A stretch of 64,000 nt of DNA from Bifidobacterium choerinum (GTDB taxonomy: Bacteria; Actinomycetota; Actinomycetes; Actinomycetales; Bifidobacteriaceae). Positions 26,942 to 36,895 of this stretch are shown here, one piece after another; position 1 is the stretch's first letter; every line of letters begins with the position of its first letter. Both the position numbers and the translations under genes were made by a program. The notes under the pieces were generated by a model. That model saw only the letters and a program-made list of their open reading frames with translations. It was not told the origin of the DNA and did no database searches. The stretch is taken from positions 39,417-103,416 of the forward strand of contig NZ_JGYU01000009.1 in the NCBI RefSeq assembly GCF_000741135.1, in the 5' to 3' direction.

Positions 26942-28738
26942 CTATTCGATCGCGTCGGTGATCATCGCGTACTGCGATTCGACGAGGCGCCAGTAGTGGC
27001 CGCGCCTCGCCATCAGCTCGTCGTGCGTGCCCTGCTCGACGAGCTGCCCGTGGTCGATGAAGCAGATGACATCGGCGTTCTCGATCGTGCTCAGGCGGTG
27101 CGCGATGATGAAGCTCGTGCGCCCGACGAGCAGATGGTCGAGTCCCGCCTGCAGCGCCTCCTCGGTCTTCGTGTCGATGTTGCTCGTCGCCTCGTCGAGG
27201 ATCAGGATCCTCGGGTCGGCGAGCAGCACGCGCGCGAAGGCGATGAGCTGGCGCTGTCCCATCGACAATGTCGCGCCGCGCTCCTCGACGACCGTGTCGT
27301 AGCCGTCCGGCAGATGCATGATGAAGTCATGCGCGTGCACGGCCTTCGCGGCGCGCTCGATCTCCTCGTCGGTCGCGTCGAGCCGCCCGTAGCGGATGTT
27401 GTCTCGGATCGTGCCGGAGAAGATGAACGTGTCCTGCAGCATGACGCCCATCTGCCGGCGCAGCGACGTGAGCGTCACGTCGCGCACGTCGTGCCCGTCG
27501 ACCGTCACCGATCCATCGGCGACGTCGTAGAAGCGCGACAGCAGGTTGATGATCGTCGTCTTGCCGGCGCCGGTCGGGCCGACGAGCGCGACCGTCTGCC
27601 CGGGGGAGACGTGCAGGTCGACGAGGTTGAGGATGTTCCTGCCGTCCGGTTCGTAGCGGAACACGACGTCGTTGAAATCGACCTGCCCATGCACCGGCGG
27701 CAGCTCGACCGCGTCGGACGCATCGGTGATCTCCGGCTGCACGTCCATCGTCTCGAAGATGCGTTCGAGATACGCCGAGCAGGTGACCAGCTGGTTGTAG
27801 AAGTTGCCGATGTTGATGACCGGATTCCAGAAGTTGTTCGCATAGCCGATGAACGCGATCAACGTGCCGGTCGTCGCCGCGACGCCGGCGACGTGCATGA
27901 TGCCGACGTAGTACAGCAGCGCCATCGTGCTCATCGAGATGATCTCGATGCTCGGCCACATCAGGAACTGCAGATGCACCGAGCGCATCCACGCCGTGCG
28001 CACCGCGCCCTGCTGCTCCTGGAACGTGCGGTACTGCTCCTGTTCGCGCGCGAAGGTCTGCGTCGTCTTGACGCCGGCGATCGACTCGTGGATGAAGGCG
28101 TTGAGATTGCTCTGCTTGTTGGACAGGTTCTGGTACGCCTTGCGCTGGAAGTGCTGCAGCACGCGCACGACGACGATCAGCAGCGGGAACAGCACGAGGC
28201 TCCACAATGCGAGCTTCCAGTCGATGACGAACATGATGACCAGCGTGATGACGAAGGTGAACACGTCGGAGATGACGTTGATCAGCCCCGAGCTGAGCGT
28301 GTCCGACAACGTGTTGACGTAGTTGACGACGCGGATCAGGATCTTGCCATGCGGCCGCGAATCGAAATAGCTGAACGGCAGCGTCTGGATATGCGTGAAC
28401 AGGTCGCGGCGCATGTCCTTGAGCATGAGCTGCCCGACGCGCGTGATCTCCAGCGTGCGGTAGCGCAGCCCGATCTCGTACAGCACGATCAATGCGAGCA
28501 TGAGCAGCGATATCCAGCCGAGCAGCGCGTAGTCGCCGTGCGGCAGCACGTCGTCGATGACGACCTTCGTCAGATACGGCACGCTCACGGCGATGCAGCT
28601 CATCGACATGACGACGGCCACGATCTTCGCGATGCGCGCGCGGTACGGCTTCATGTAGACGGTGATGCGCCTGAGGTCGCCGAGATTGATCTGCTCCTCG
28701 AGTTCCTCGTCCTCGCGGAAGGTGTTGCGTTTCGCCAT
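26942..28738 (-). CDS. Heterodimeric ABC exporter subunit (consensus ATPase)
   Basis: Fused permease-ATPase half-transporter of 598 residues: six-helix exporter domain (about residues 30-330), then nucleotide-binding domain with Walker A GPTGAGKTT, Q-loop MLQDTFIFSG, signature LSMGQRQ, Walker B ILILDEATS and H-loop IIAHRLST. The signature carries Met in place of the usual second Gly (LSMGQ). GGAGGAGA precedes ATG 28738. It follows the partner gene by 30 bases. Multidrug, lipid or peptide export is typical of this BmrCD/TM287-288 group; the substrate is unknown. Confidence 0.92.
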   Translation of the reverse strand: MAKRNTFREDEELEEQINLGDLRRITVYMKPYRARIAKIVAVVMSMSCIAVSVPYLTKVVIDDVLPHGDYALLGWISLLMLALIVLYEIGLRYRTLEITRVGQLMLKDMRRDLFTHIQTLPFSYFDSRPHGKILIRVVNYVNTLSDTLSSGLINVISDVFTFVITLVIMFVIDWKLALWSLVLFPLLIVVVRVLQHFQRKAYQNLSNKQSNLNAFIHESIAGVKTTQTFAREQEQYRTFQEQQGAVRTAWMRSVHLQFLMWPSIEIISMSTMALLYYVGIMHVAGVAATTGTLIAFIGYANNFWNPVINIGNFYNQLVTCSAYLERIFETMDVQPEITDASDAVELPPVHGQVDFNDVVFRYEPDGRNILNLVDLHVSPGQTVALVGPTGAGKTTIINLLSRFYDVADGSVTVDGHDVRDVTLTSLRRQMGVMLQDTFIFSGTIRDNIRYGRLDATDEEIERAAKAVHAHDFIMHLPDGYDTVVEERGATLSMGQRQLIAFARVLLADPRILILDEATSNIDTKTEEALQAGLDHLLVGRTSFIIAHRLSTIENADVICFIDHGQLVEQGTHDELMARRGHYWRLVESQYAMITDAIE

Positions 28739-28768
28739 CGTGTCTCCTCCTCTCTGCGTTCGCCGCGC

Positions 28769-30658
28769 TCAGCGCGCGTCCGTCCCGTCGTCGGTCGCAT
28801 ATCCCTGCGCCTGCCCGGACTGCGCGCCGAGCTGCTTGTGGTAGATCGCCCAGTATCTGCCGTGCTTGGCGACGAGTTCCTCATGGGTGCCGCGTTCGAC
28901 GATGTGGCCATGCTCGAGCACGAGGATGAGGTCGCTGTCCTTGATCGACGAGATGCGGTGCGCGATCGTCACGATCGTCTTGTCGCCGTCGAGTTCGTTG
29001 AGATGCTGCCGGATCTTCGCCTCCGTCTCCATGTCGACGGCGCTCGTCGTATCGTCCATGATCAGGATCGACGGGTCGTCGGCGATCGCGCGCGCGAGGC
29101 TCAGCCGCTGCTTCTGACCGCCGGACAGGCCGACGCCGCGCTCGCCGACGACGGTGTCGTAGCCTTCGGGCATCCGCTCGATGAAGTCGTCGGCGCCGGC
29201 GATGAACGCGATGTGCCGGATGTACTCGGGCGACGGCGTGTGCGCGCCGTCGACGCCGAAGCTGATGTTGCCGCCGATCGTGTCGGAGAACAGGAACGTG
29301 TCCTGCGCGACGACGCTCACCTGCGAGCGCAATGTGCGCAGCGGCCAATCGCGCGCGTCGACGCCGTCGATGAGGACGCGCCCGCGCGTCGGGTCGTAGA
29401 AGCGCGCGATCATGTTGACGAGCGTCGATTTGCCGGCGCCGGTCTCGCCGAGGATGCCGAGGCGCGCGCCGGCCGGGATCGCGAAGTCGATGTCGGTCAG
29501 GATCGGCGTCTCCGGGTCGTCGGGGAACGCGAAGTCGACGTGTTCGAAGCGGATCGCGCCGTCGATATGGTCGGGCATCGCCGCCATGCGCGTCGTCGTA
29601 CGTTCGGCGGACGCGACGGGCGCAACGGACGCAACGGACGCGTCATCGTGGTCGGCGGGCTGCGGCTCCCGGATGCGCGGCGTCGCCGTGAGCAGACGGC
29701 GGATCTTGACGCAGGAGGCGTTGAAGCGCTGCCAGTCGTTGACGAGCCAGCCGGACTGGCGGATCGGGGAGTCGATCATCCACAGATACGAGTTGAAGGC
29801 GACGAGGCCGCCGAGCGTCATGTTGCCCTTGAGCACGAGGAAGCCGCCGAGCGCGATCGTGATCAGCTGCAGCGAGAAGCCGAGGCCGTCGAGCCACGGC
29901 ATGTAGCGGCGCGTGTTGCGCGCCATGTCCATGTTGCGCTCCATGTAGTCGTCGTTGCGTTCGTCGAACTTCTCCGTCTCGTAGTCCTCGCGGACGAAGG
30001 CCTTGACGACGCGGTTGCCTTCGATGTTCTCCTCGACCATCGAATTCATCGATGCGAGCGAATTGCGGATCGCGAGGAACAGCGGCTTCGCATGCTGCGA
30101 CAGCTTGCGCGTGAGCACGAACAGGAACGGCGTGACGCAGGCGAGCGCCAACGCGAGCCGCCAGTCGATCGACGTCATCATGACGAGCGCACCGACGAAC
30201 ATGACGACGCAGTTGATCGCCTGATAGCTCACCCAGCTGAGCAGATGGCGGATCGCGTCGGTGTCCGACGTCATGCGGCTCATGATGTCGCCGGTGCGCG
30301 TGTGGTTGAAGTAGTTGAAGTCGAGCGTGTGCAGCTTCTCGTATTCGTCGCTGACGAGACGGAAGACGGTGTTCTGCCCGAAGCGCTCCATCCACATCGC
30401 GTTGCCGTAGTAGGCGGCGTCGCGCACGACTGTGACGACGATCATCAGGATGCATAGCTTGGCGAGCAGCTGCAGCTGATGCTGTTCGATGACCTGGTCG
30501 ACGATGCGCGCCGAGATCAGCGGCGTGACCAGCGCCATCGCTGCACTGACGGCGTACAGCGTCAGGCCGCCGACGGCGCGCGGCAGGTCGGGCTTGCAGT
30601 AGGCCATGAGCCAGCGGAGGTTGCCGGCGTGCTCGTTGTGTTTCGGATCGACGTACAT
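28769..30658 (-). CDS. Heterodimeric ABC exporter subunit (degenerate catalytic site)
   Basis: Partner half-transporter of 629 residues. Walker A is GETGAGKST and the signature LSGGQKQ is canonical, but Walker B reads ILIMDDTTS: the catalytic Glu is replaced by Asp. That is the hallmark of the degenerate site in heterodimeric exporters, so this protein and the one at 26942-28738 work as a pair. There is a long insert with Ala/Ser/Thr between the membrane and ATPase domains (near residue 345). ATG 30658 lacks a well-spaced ribosome-binding site; AGGAG is 14 bases away. Confidence 0.92.
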   Translation of the reverse strand: MYVDPKHNEHAGNLRWLMAYCKPDLPRAVGGLTLYAVSAAMALVTPLISARIVDQVIEQHQLQLLAKLCILMIVVTVVRDAAYYGNAMWMERFGQNTVFRLVSDEYEKLHTLDFNYFNHTRTGDIMSRMTSDTDAIRHLLSWVSYQAINCVVMFVGALVMMTSIDWRLALALACVTPFLFVLTRKLSQHAKPLFLAIRNSLASMNSMVEENIEGNRVVKAFVREDYETEKFDERNDDYMERNMDMARNTRRYMPWLDGLGFSLQLITIALGGFLVLKGNMTLGGLVAFNSYLWMIDSPIRQSGWLVNDWQRFNASCVKIRRLLTATPRIREPQPADHDDASVASVAPVASAERTTTRMAAMPDHIDGAIRFEHVDFAFPDDPETPILTDIDFAIPAGARLGILGETGAGKSTLVNMIARFYDPTRGRVLIDGVDARDWPLRTLRSQVSVVAQDTFLFSDTIGGNISFGVDGAHTPSPEYIRHIAFIAGADDFIERMPEGYDTVVGERGVGLSGGQKQRLSLARAIADDPSILIMDDTTSAVDMETEAKIRQHLNELDGDKTIVTIAHRISSIKDSDLILVLEHGHIVERGTHEELVAKHGRYWAIYHKQLGAQSGQAQGYATDDGTDAR

Positions 30659-30971
30659 CGGTGGTGTTCATAGCTCCTGTGCGCTGTGGTTCACCGGCAC
30701 GGATGGATGGTGCATTCGGCGGTAACGGTCATCCTGCATTGTTGACAGCTGTAGGAACTTAAGCAAACCGGCGCCGGCGTCGGCGTGTCGGTGGCGGTCT
30801 GAGGGCGTCGGCGCGGCGAAAGTGGTCGTGCTTCCCCCGCGTTTTCCTCGCGTGGCACAGCATGGTCAGACGTAAACAACGCATGTGCATAATGGAATGG
30901 ACGAGGATGGCCGGCCATGACGGCCTTGGCCATGCGCTTGAACGAGGAAGAAGACGAGGAAGGCGACGGCG
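30659..30971. promoter_or_regulatory. Divergent promoter region, exporter and GH36 genes
   Basis: A 313-base spacer. Leftward, TTGCTT and AACAAT lie 17 bp apart (about 30734-30762, minus strand) and could drive the exporter operon. Rightward, CATAAT at 30888-30893 may be the -10 of the alpha-galactosidase gene. Neither is strong. Confidence 0.35.
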
Positions 30972-33338
30972 ATGACTGGCGTAGTGGAGCGAATGCTGGG
31001 TGGTGAGGAACGCATCGCGGGTCGTCTGATTCCCGACGCATCCGGAAGGTTCGTCTGGGGCAACGGCGTCGTCACGATGGTGTTCGAGGCGTCGGCGGAC
31101 GCGCCGGTGCGGCTCGTCGGCCTGTCGGGACGCGGCATGCGCCAGGTGGACGCGAACATTCCGGGCGAGCCCGACGCGCAGCCGATCGTCGAACTGCGCT
31201 CGTCGGTCGACGGCGGCGGCGACAACCGTCTGCAGCTCGCCGCATCGGCCGCCGGCCTCAAACTGCGCTTCGTCAAGGCGGTGCTCGTCTCGCCGCCGAT
31301 GGACGAAAGCATGGGCAGCGGCCCGAACGCCAAGCCGATGGACGCGCTCGCGATCGTGCAGCGCGACCCGAACGGCGACGGCCCGCTCGTCATCTCCGTC
31401 TTCAAGACGCGCACTGGCCTGAGTGCCGTGCGCACCTACACGATGCTGCACGACGACGACGAATACCCGGTCGAGGCCGTCTCGTCGATGAACGTGACGC
31501 TGCCGCTCGCGGCCGCCCGTCTCGACGACGCGCAGACGCTCATCTACTCCGGCGAAAGCTCCTGGGACCTCGAGAATGCGTGGAGCTGCCAGCCGCTGCG
31601 CTCGACGCCGCTGCGCGACCGCGACCAGCAGATCAATCCGGGCATGTCGTCGGCGCGGTTCGCGCGCAGCTCGTCGTCGACGTGGTCGACCGGCGAATAC
31701 CAGCCGGCCGGCATCGTCGAAGGCTACAGCGAGGACGCGGGCGCCCGTCCGTTCTCCTTCATGTGGCAGATCGAGCACAACGGCGCATGGGAATGGGAGA
31801 TCGGCGAGGACGACCCCGGCATCCGCGTGAGCGCCTACGGCCCCGAATACCGCGACCATCAGTGGTTCACGATGCTCGGCGATGGCAATGACTTCGTCTC
31901 GGTGCCCGTCTCCTTCGCGATCTGCGGCGGCGACTGGCAGCGCGCCGTCGCCGAGATGACGGTGCACCGCCGCGCGCTGCGCCGCCACCACGCGGCCATT
32001 CAGGGCCGTTCCGACGTCTTCGACGACTCGCTGCTGCGCGTCGTCTACAACGACTATATGAACACGCTGTGGGGCGACCCGACGATCGAGAAGGAGCTGC
32101 CGCTCGTCGAAGGCGCCTCGAAGGTCGGCGCCGACGTCTTCTGCATCGACGCCGGCTGGTACGACGACGAGGACGGCGGCTGGTGGGACATGGTCGGCGA
32201 ATGGCAGCCCTCCTGCGACCGTTTCGGCACGATGCGCCTCGCCGGTCTCATCCACGACATCCAGGCCCACGGCATGATCGCCGGCCTGTGGCTCGAACCG
32301 GAGGTCGTCGGCGTGCGTTCGCCACTCGCCAAGGAGCTGCCCGACGACGCGTTCTTCTGCCGCCACGGCCGCCGCATCGCCGATCAGGGACGCTACCATC
32401 TCGACTTCCGCTCGCAGGCCGCGCGCGACCATGCGAGCGCCGCCGTCGACCGGCTCATCGACGAATTCGGCATCGGCTACTTCAAATTCGACTACAACAC
32501 GACGCCCGGCGTCGGCACCGACGTGAACGTCGACTCGGTCGGCGAGGGACTGCTCGAGCATTGCCGCGCCGTGCAGGACTGGATCGACGACGTGCGCCGC
32601 CGCCACCCCGACGTCATCATCGAGAACTGCGGATCCGGCGCGATGCGCGCCGACTACGCGATGCTCGGCAGGCTCGACCTGCAGTCGACCTCCGATCAGG
32701 CCGATCCGCTCGTCTACGCGGCGATCGCCGCCGGCGCCGGTATGACGGTGCTGCCCGAACAGCAGGGCAACTGGGGCTACGCGCAGGAGGAGATGGACGA
32801 CGAGACCGCCGTCTTCACGCTGACCGCAGGCATCCTCGGACGTCTGTACCTGTCCGGCTTCATCAACCGCATGGACCCGATGCGCCTCGCGCTCGTGCGC
32901 GACGCCGTCACCCTGCATCGCGCGGTGCTCGACGAACAAGGCCGTCTGATGCCGTGGTGGCCTTACGAGCTGCCCGGATTCAAGGACTCGTGGCTCGCCT
33001 ATGGGCTACGGCACGATGCACGGATCTCGAAGGACCTGTTCCCCGATGTCGCCGATATCATCGACGACCACGGCCACTGTGAATACCTTGCCGTGTGGCG
33101 GCGCAGCGGCGTCGAATCGATGTATCTGACACTTGGCGAAGGCGCGCATATCACGCAGGTCTTCCCCGACCCGGCACATCCGGAGCATGCGCCGAACGCA
33201 CAGCCATGGACGATTGAACAGGTCGATCCGCAGACGGTGTGTCTGACGGCCGCGAACCTGGACGTGCCGTCGGCGCGCATCTTCGCGGTGACCTACGGCG
33301 ACGACGCCGACGCGGCGAAGGAGGCCGAGAAGGCATGA
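30972..33338 (+). CDS. GH36 alpha-galactosidase
   Basis: Retaining alpha-galactosidase of 788 residues, cytoplasmic, acting on raffinose-family or melibiose-type sugars. The nucleophile Asp507 is in YFKFDYN, the acid/base Asp575 in TSDQADP, and ENCGSG and the FCIDAGWYDDEDGGWWD region line the active site. The N-terminal beta-supersandwich, the barrel and the C-terminal beta domain are all present. The stop overlaps the TatD start by four bases (ATGA). GAAGGCGA lies before ATG 30972. It is far from the xyloglucan genes and probably independent of them. Confidence 0.93.
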   Translation: MTGVVERMLGGEERIAGRLIPDASGRFVWGNGVVTMVFEASADAPVRLVGLSGRGMRQVDANIPGEPDAQPIVELRSSVDGGGDNRLQLAASAAGLKLRFVKAVLVSPPMDESMGSGPNAKPMDALAIVQRDPNGDGPLVISVFKTRTGLSAVRTYTMLHDDDEYPVEAVSSMNVTLPLAAARLDDAQTLIYSGESSWDLENAWSCQPLRSTPLRDRDQQINPGMSSARFARSSSSTWSTGEYQPAGIVEGYSEDAGARPFSFMWQIEHNGAWEWEIGEDDPGIRVSAYGPEYRDHQWFTMLGDGNDFVSVPVSFAICGGDWQRAVAEMTVHRRALRRHHAAIQGRSDVFDDSLLRVVYNDYMNTLWGDPTIEKELPLVEGASKVGADVFCIDAGWYDDEDGGWWDMVGEWQPSCDRFGTMRLAGLIHDIQAHGMIAGLWLEPEVVGVRSPLAKELPDDAFFCRHGRRIADQGRYHLDFRSQAARDHASAAVDRLIDEFGIGYFKFDYNTTPGVGTDVNVDSVGEGLLEHCRAVQDWIDDVRRRHPDVIIENCGSGAMRADYAMLGRLDLQSTSDQADPLVYAAIAAGAGMTVLPEQQGNWGYAQEEMDDETAVFTLTAGILGRLYLSGFINRMDPMRLALVRDAVTLHRAVLDEQGRLMPWWPYELPGFKDSWLAYGLRHDARISKDLFPDVADIIDDHGHCEYLAVWRRSGVESMYLTLGEGAHITQVFPDPAHPEHAPNAQPWTIEQVDPQTVCLTAANLDVPSARIFAVTYGDDADAAKEAEKA

Positions 33339-34291
33339 GCAGGAAGCACCGTGACCGCAACTGGGCGCCGGCGCCCGAGGCATTGCCCGCGGACGCGCGG
33401 GTCGTCGACAACCACACGCACGTCGCATCGGTCGTGCCGTTTTCCGAGGCGATGAGCCACGAGGCGCAGGAGCGCGGGCAGGATCCGGTGCCCGTCTACA
33501 GTGTCGACGAACTGCTGCGCCAGGCGGCCGACGTCGGCGTCGAAGGCGTCATCGACTGCGGCTGCGAACTGCCGGACCTGATGACGGCCGTCGACATGGC
33601 GAGGGAACACCCGGGCAGCGTGCATGCGGCCATCGCGATCCATCCGAACGAATCGGTGCTCCACGGCCACCGCGGCGCGCCCGGTCCGGACGGGCTGCCG
33701 GTGCGTTACAAGCCGTGGCACGACGTCGGCATCGACGACGCGATCGCCGAAGTGCACCGCATCGCCGTAGCCTATCCGAAGCAGGTCGTCGCGATCGGCG
33801 AAACCGGCATGGATCTGTTCCGTACCGGCGAAAGCGCGAAGGAGCTGCAGCGCGACGCGTTCCGCGCGCATATCGCGCTCGCGAAGGAACTCGACCTGCC
33901 GATGCAGATCCATGACCGCGACGCGCACCGCGACGTCATCGAAACGCTGCTTGCCGACGGCGCGCCGCGCAGGACTGTCTTCCACAGCTATTCGGGCGAC
34001 GCCGAGATGGCGAGGATCGCGCGCGAACACGGATGGTATCTGTCGCTTTCCGGCACGTCGAGCTACAAAGGCAACGACGGCATCCGCGAATCGGCGAGGA
34101 TCGTGGGCCTCGACCACGTCATGGTCGAGACGGACGCGCCGTATCTGACGCCGATGCCGTATCGCGGAAGGACGAATGCGCCGTATATGATTCCATACAC
34201 ATTGCATTCCCTTGCCCGATATCTGCAGATGTCGGTCGAGGACGTCGCGAGGGCGACGCGGGCCACGACCCGCGAGGTATACGGCGTCTGA
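33335..34291 (+). CDS. TatD-family metal-dependent hydrolase
   Basis: Amidohydrolase-fold nuclease family, 318 residues. Metal ligands are visible: HTH in VVDNHTHV, Glu in AIGETGMD, His-Asp in QIHDRDAH, His in FHSYSG and Asp in ETDAPYLTP. The start ATG overlaps the GH36 stop, so translation is coupled. TatD proteins have 3'-5' DNase activity and roles in DNA repair; pairing with an alpha-galactosidase gene seems fortuitous. Confidence 0.92.
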   Translation: MSRKHRDRNWAPAPEALPADARVVDNHTHVASVVPFSEAMSHEAQERGQDPVPVYSVDELLRQAADVGVEGVIDCGCELPDLMTAVDMAREHPGSVHAAIAIHPNESVLHGHRGAPGPDGLPVRYKPWHDVGIDDAIAEVHRIAVAYPKQVVAIGETGMDLFRTGESAKELQRDAFRAHIALAKELDLPMQIHDRDAHRDVIETLLADGAPRRTVFHSYSGDAEMARIAREHGWYLSLSGTSSYKGNDGIRESARIVGLDHVMVETDAPYLTPMPYRGRTNAPYMIPYTLHSLARYLQMSVEDVARATRATTREVYGV

Positions 34292-34445
34292 ACAACGGGG
34301 CGCGTCGCCGTGCGCCGTGTCCTGCGCATCGGTGCGCGGCGGCGCCGGCGGCGGATTGTAGGCGTCGCCGTGGACCGTACGGGCGCCGGTGTGCTGTAAG
34401 CAAAGGTAGTGTTGGGGCGCCGGCGCGGCGCGATATCATTCCCTA

Positions 34446-34551
34446 TTGCATATTTTGCAAGTGCGGATCCGCGCGGCTGAAGGAATGCGAGCAAGGACGG
34501 GGCGAACCCGGTGATGCGGGCGGCTGGATCCTGCTCGTGAAAGGAACCGTG
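34446..34551 (+). promoter_or_regulatory. Leader of the potassium transporter gene
   Basis: TTGCA and TGCAA (34446-34450, 34456-34460) form an inverted repeat. They are followed by a 90-base GC-rich leader with GGATCC twice and CGGGGCGAACCCGGTGATG between, which could fold. c-di-AMP riboswitches precede some kup and ktr genes, but I cannot confirm one here. Confidence 0.3.
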
Positions 34552-36738
34552 ATGGCTGAAAGGCCGGATGACAACGGCGAGGACACGCTGCTCAAGCGCG
34601 CCGCGCAGTATACGAAGGCTCCGAAGGTCTCGCACAAGGTGCTGACCAAGCAGGAGCGCGAGGAGATCCTCAAGGAGCACAGGCTCAAGCAGGCGCAGGC
34701 CGAGCGTCTGGAATCGACGAGCACGTCGGGCCCCATCGGACGTGCATGGCGCAAACTCCAATCGAGCCCCGACAAGGTCTCGCTCGCTATGGCGCTCGTC
34801 GCGCTCGGCGTCGTGTACGGCGACATCGGCACGTCGCCGCTCTACACGATGCAGACCTTCCTCTACGGGCGCGGAGGCATGGCGAACACGACCGACGGAT
34901 CGGTCATCGGCATGCTGTCGCTCGTGTTCTGGTCGATGACGCTCGTCACGACGGTCGAATACGTGCTCATCTGCATGCGCGCGGACAACCACGGCGAAGG
35001 AGGCATCCTCGCGCTCTATTCGCGCCTGCGCCGCTACGGCAAATGGCTCGCCGTGCCGGCGATGATCGGCGGCGCCGCGTTCCTGGCGGATTCGGTGCTC
35101 ACGCCGGCGATGTCGATCAGCTCGGCCGTCGAAGGCCTGACGACGCTGCCGGGGCTGGAACGGCTCTTCGAGGAGAACACCGGGCTCACCGAGATGATCG
35201 CCCTCGTCATCCTGGTGTGTGTGTTCGCGGTCCAGTCGCGCGGCACCGAGAGCATCGGCCGCGTCTTCGGTTCGATCGTGCTCGTCTGGTTCCTGTTCAT
35301 CGGCGTCGTGGGACTGGTGAACATGTCCAACGACTGGAGCGTGCTGCGCGCGCTCAACCCGGTGCATGGCGTCGCGTTCCTGTTCAGCGGGCAGAACGTC
35401 GCCGGCATCGCGCTGATGGGCACCGTCTTCCTGTCCATCACCGGCGCCGAGGCGCTGTACTCGGACATGGGCCATGTGGGGCGCGGCAACATCTACCTGA
35501 CGTGGCCTTTTGTCAACCTCTCCCTCGTGCTGTGCTATTTCGGCCAGGGCGCGTGGATCATGGACCATGCCGGTGACGCCGCCTACATGAAGTCGGTGCC
35601 GAACCCGTTCTTCGCGATGATGACGCCGGGCGTGCGCGGCGTGGCCGTCGTGCTTTCGGTGGTCGCCGGCATCATCGCCTCGCAGGCGCTCATTTCCGGC
35701 GCGTTCACGATCGTCTCGGAGGCGACCGGCCTCAACTGGATGCCGCATATGCAGGTGCGCTATCCGTCGCGTACGCGCGGGCAGCTGTACATTCCGATGA
35801 TCAACGCCGTGCTGTGCGTCTCGACGGTGTCCGTGCTGCTGATCTTCCATGATTCCGAACACATCGCCGCCGCCTACGGTCTGGCGCTCACCGTCACGAT
35901 GATCATGACCTCGGTGCTCGTGACCGTCTATCTGTGGCATCTGCGCTCCCGGTTCGCGGCCGTGCTGTTCGCGATCGTGTTCCCGTCGATCATGGTCATG
36001 TTCTTCGTCGCGTCGATGGCGAAGTTCCTGCACGGCGGCTGGTTCACGATGATGCTCATGCTCGCGATCCTCGGCGTCATGTACACATGGGACCAGGGCA
36101 CGATGCTCGAACGCGCGCAGCGGCGCCATATGAGCCCCAAGGAATGCCTTCCGGTGCTCCAACGGCTGCATGAGGACGCGACGGTGCCGTACTATTCGGA
36201 CAACATCGTCTACCTGACGAGCGATCAGGAGATGTGCCGCTTCGACACGGACATCTTCTTCTCGATCTTCGCGAACCACCCGAAGCGAGCGCGCGCATGG
36301 TGGGCCGTCTCCGTGGAGACCGCCGACGAGCCGTTCACGCGCGAATACTCGGTGGAGACCTTCGGCACCGATTACGTGTTCCGTGTGCGCATGCGCCTCG
36401 GCTTCAAGGTCTCGCAGTCGATCCCGGCGTACCTGCATCAGATCATGCACGACCTGCTGCGCTCGGGCGAACTGCCGAAGCAGACGACGCACTATCCGAA
36501 GGTGGATGCCGATCCCGAGATCGGACCGATCCGTTACGTGCTGATCCATAAGGAGCTCATGCCCGAATCGAAGGTGTCATCCGGCGGGGCGATGGCGCTG
36601 CGCGTCAAGTACGCGATCCGTCATGTGGCCGGCTCGCCGATCAAATGGTTCGGCCTGGCGCCGTACGACCCGGTCACCGAGGTGCAGCCGCTCTTCCTGT
36701 CCACGGTGCGCCCGCCGCGCCTCAAGCGCATCATGTGA
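34552..36738 (+). CDS. kup: Kup-type potassium uptake transporter
   Basis: H+/K+ symporter of 728 residues with about twelve hydrophobic helices. The first helix has VVYGDIGTSPLYT, the family hallmark, and ADNHGEGGILALYS follows. A C-terminal cytoplasmic domain of about 200 residues begins near RAQRRHMSPKE. Its N-terminal 60 residues are charged and longer than in E. coli Kup. The ATG at 34552 has AAAGGAA upstream; an open frame runs further but through non-conserved sequence. It stands alone and has its own terminator. Confidence 0.95.
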   Translation: MAERPDDNGEDTLLKRAAQYTKAPKVSHKVLTKQEREEILKEHRLKQAQAERLESTSTSGPIGRAWRKLQSSPDKVSLAMALVALGVVYGDIGTSPLYTMQTFLYGRGGMANTTDGSVIGMLSLVFWSMTLVTTVEYVLICMRADNHGEGGILALYSRLRRYGKWLAVPAMIGGAAFLADSVLTPAMSISSAVEGLTTLPGLERLFEENTGLTEMIALVILVCVFAVQSRGTESIGRVFGSIVLVWFLFIGVVGLVNMSNDWSVLRALNPVHGVAFLFSGQNVAGIALMGTVFLSITGAEALYSDMGHVGRGNIYLTWPFVNLSLVLCYFGQGAWIMDHAGDAAYMKSVPNPFFAMMTPGVRGVAVVLSVVAGIIASQALISGAFTIVSEATGLNWMPHMQVRYPSRTRGQLYIPMINAVLCVSTVSVLLIFHDSEHIAAAYGLALTVTMIMTSVLVTVYLWHLRSRFAAVLFAIVFPSIMVMFFVASMAKFLHGGWFTMMLMLAILGVMYTWDQGTMLERAQRRHMSPKECLPVLQRLHEDATVPYYSDNIVYLTSDQEMCRFDTDIFFSIFANHPKRARAWWAVSVETADEPFTREYSVETFGTDYVFRVRMRLGFKVSQSIPAYLHQIMHDLLRSGELPKQTTHYPKVDADPEIGPIRYVLIHKELMPESKVSSGGAMALRVKYAIRHVAGSPIKWFGLAPYDPVTEVQPLFLSTVRPPRLKRIM

Positions 36739-36751
36739 CGTCCGCGACGGC

Positions 36752-36784
36752 GTGTCGGCGGCCGGCAGGTCCGGCCGCCGACAC
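36752..36784 (+). terminator. Terminator of kup
   Basis: GTGTCGGCGGCCGG (36752-36765) and CCGGCCGCCGACAC (36771-36784) form a perfect 14-bp stem with a 5-base loop, 13 bases after the kup stop. Confidence 0.75.
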
Positions 36785-36895
36785 CGGCCGCAACGGCGTC
36801 CCCCGGGCGGTTTTGAGGCCGCTAGAAGTACGATTAATAGCGAAAATGCGAGAAAAGCGCGCATCGGCAACAGACAGCGGTTACAGTAACGTCTC

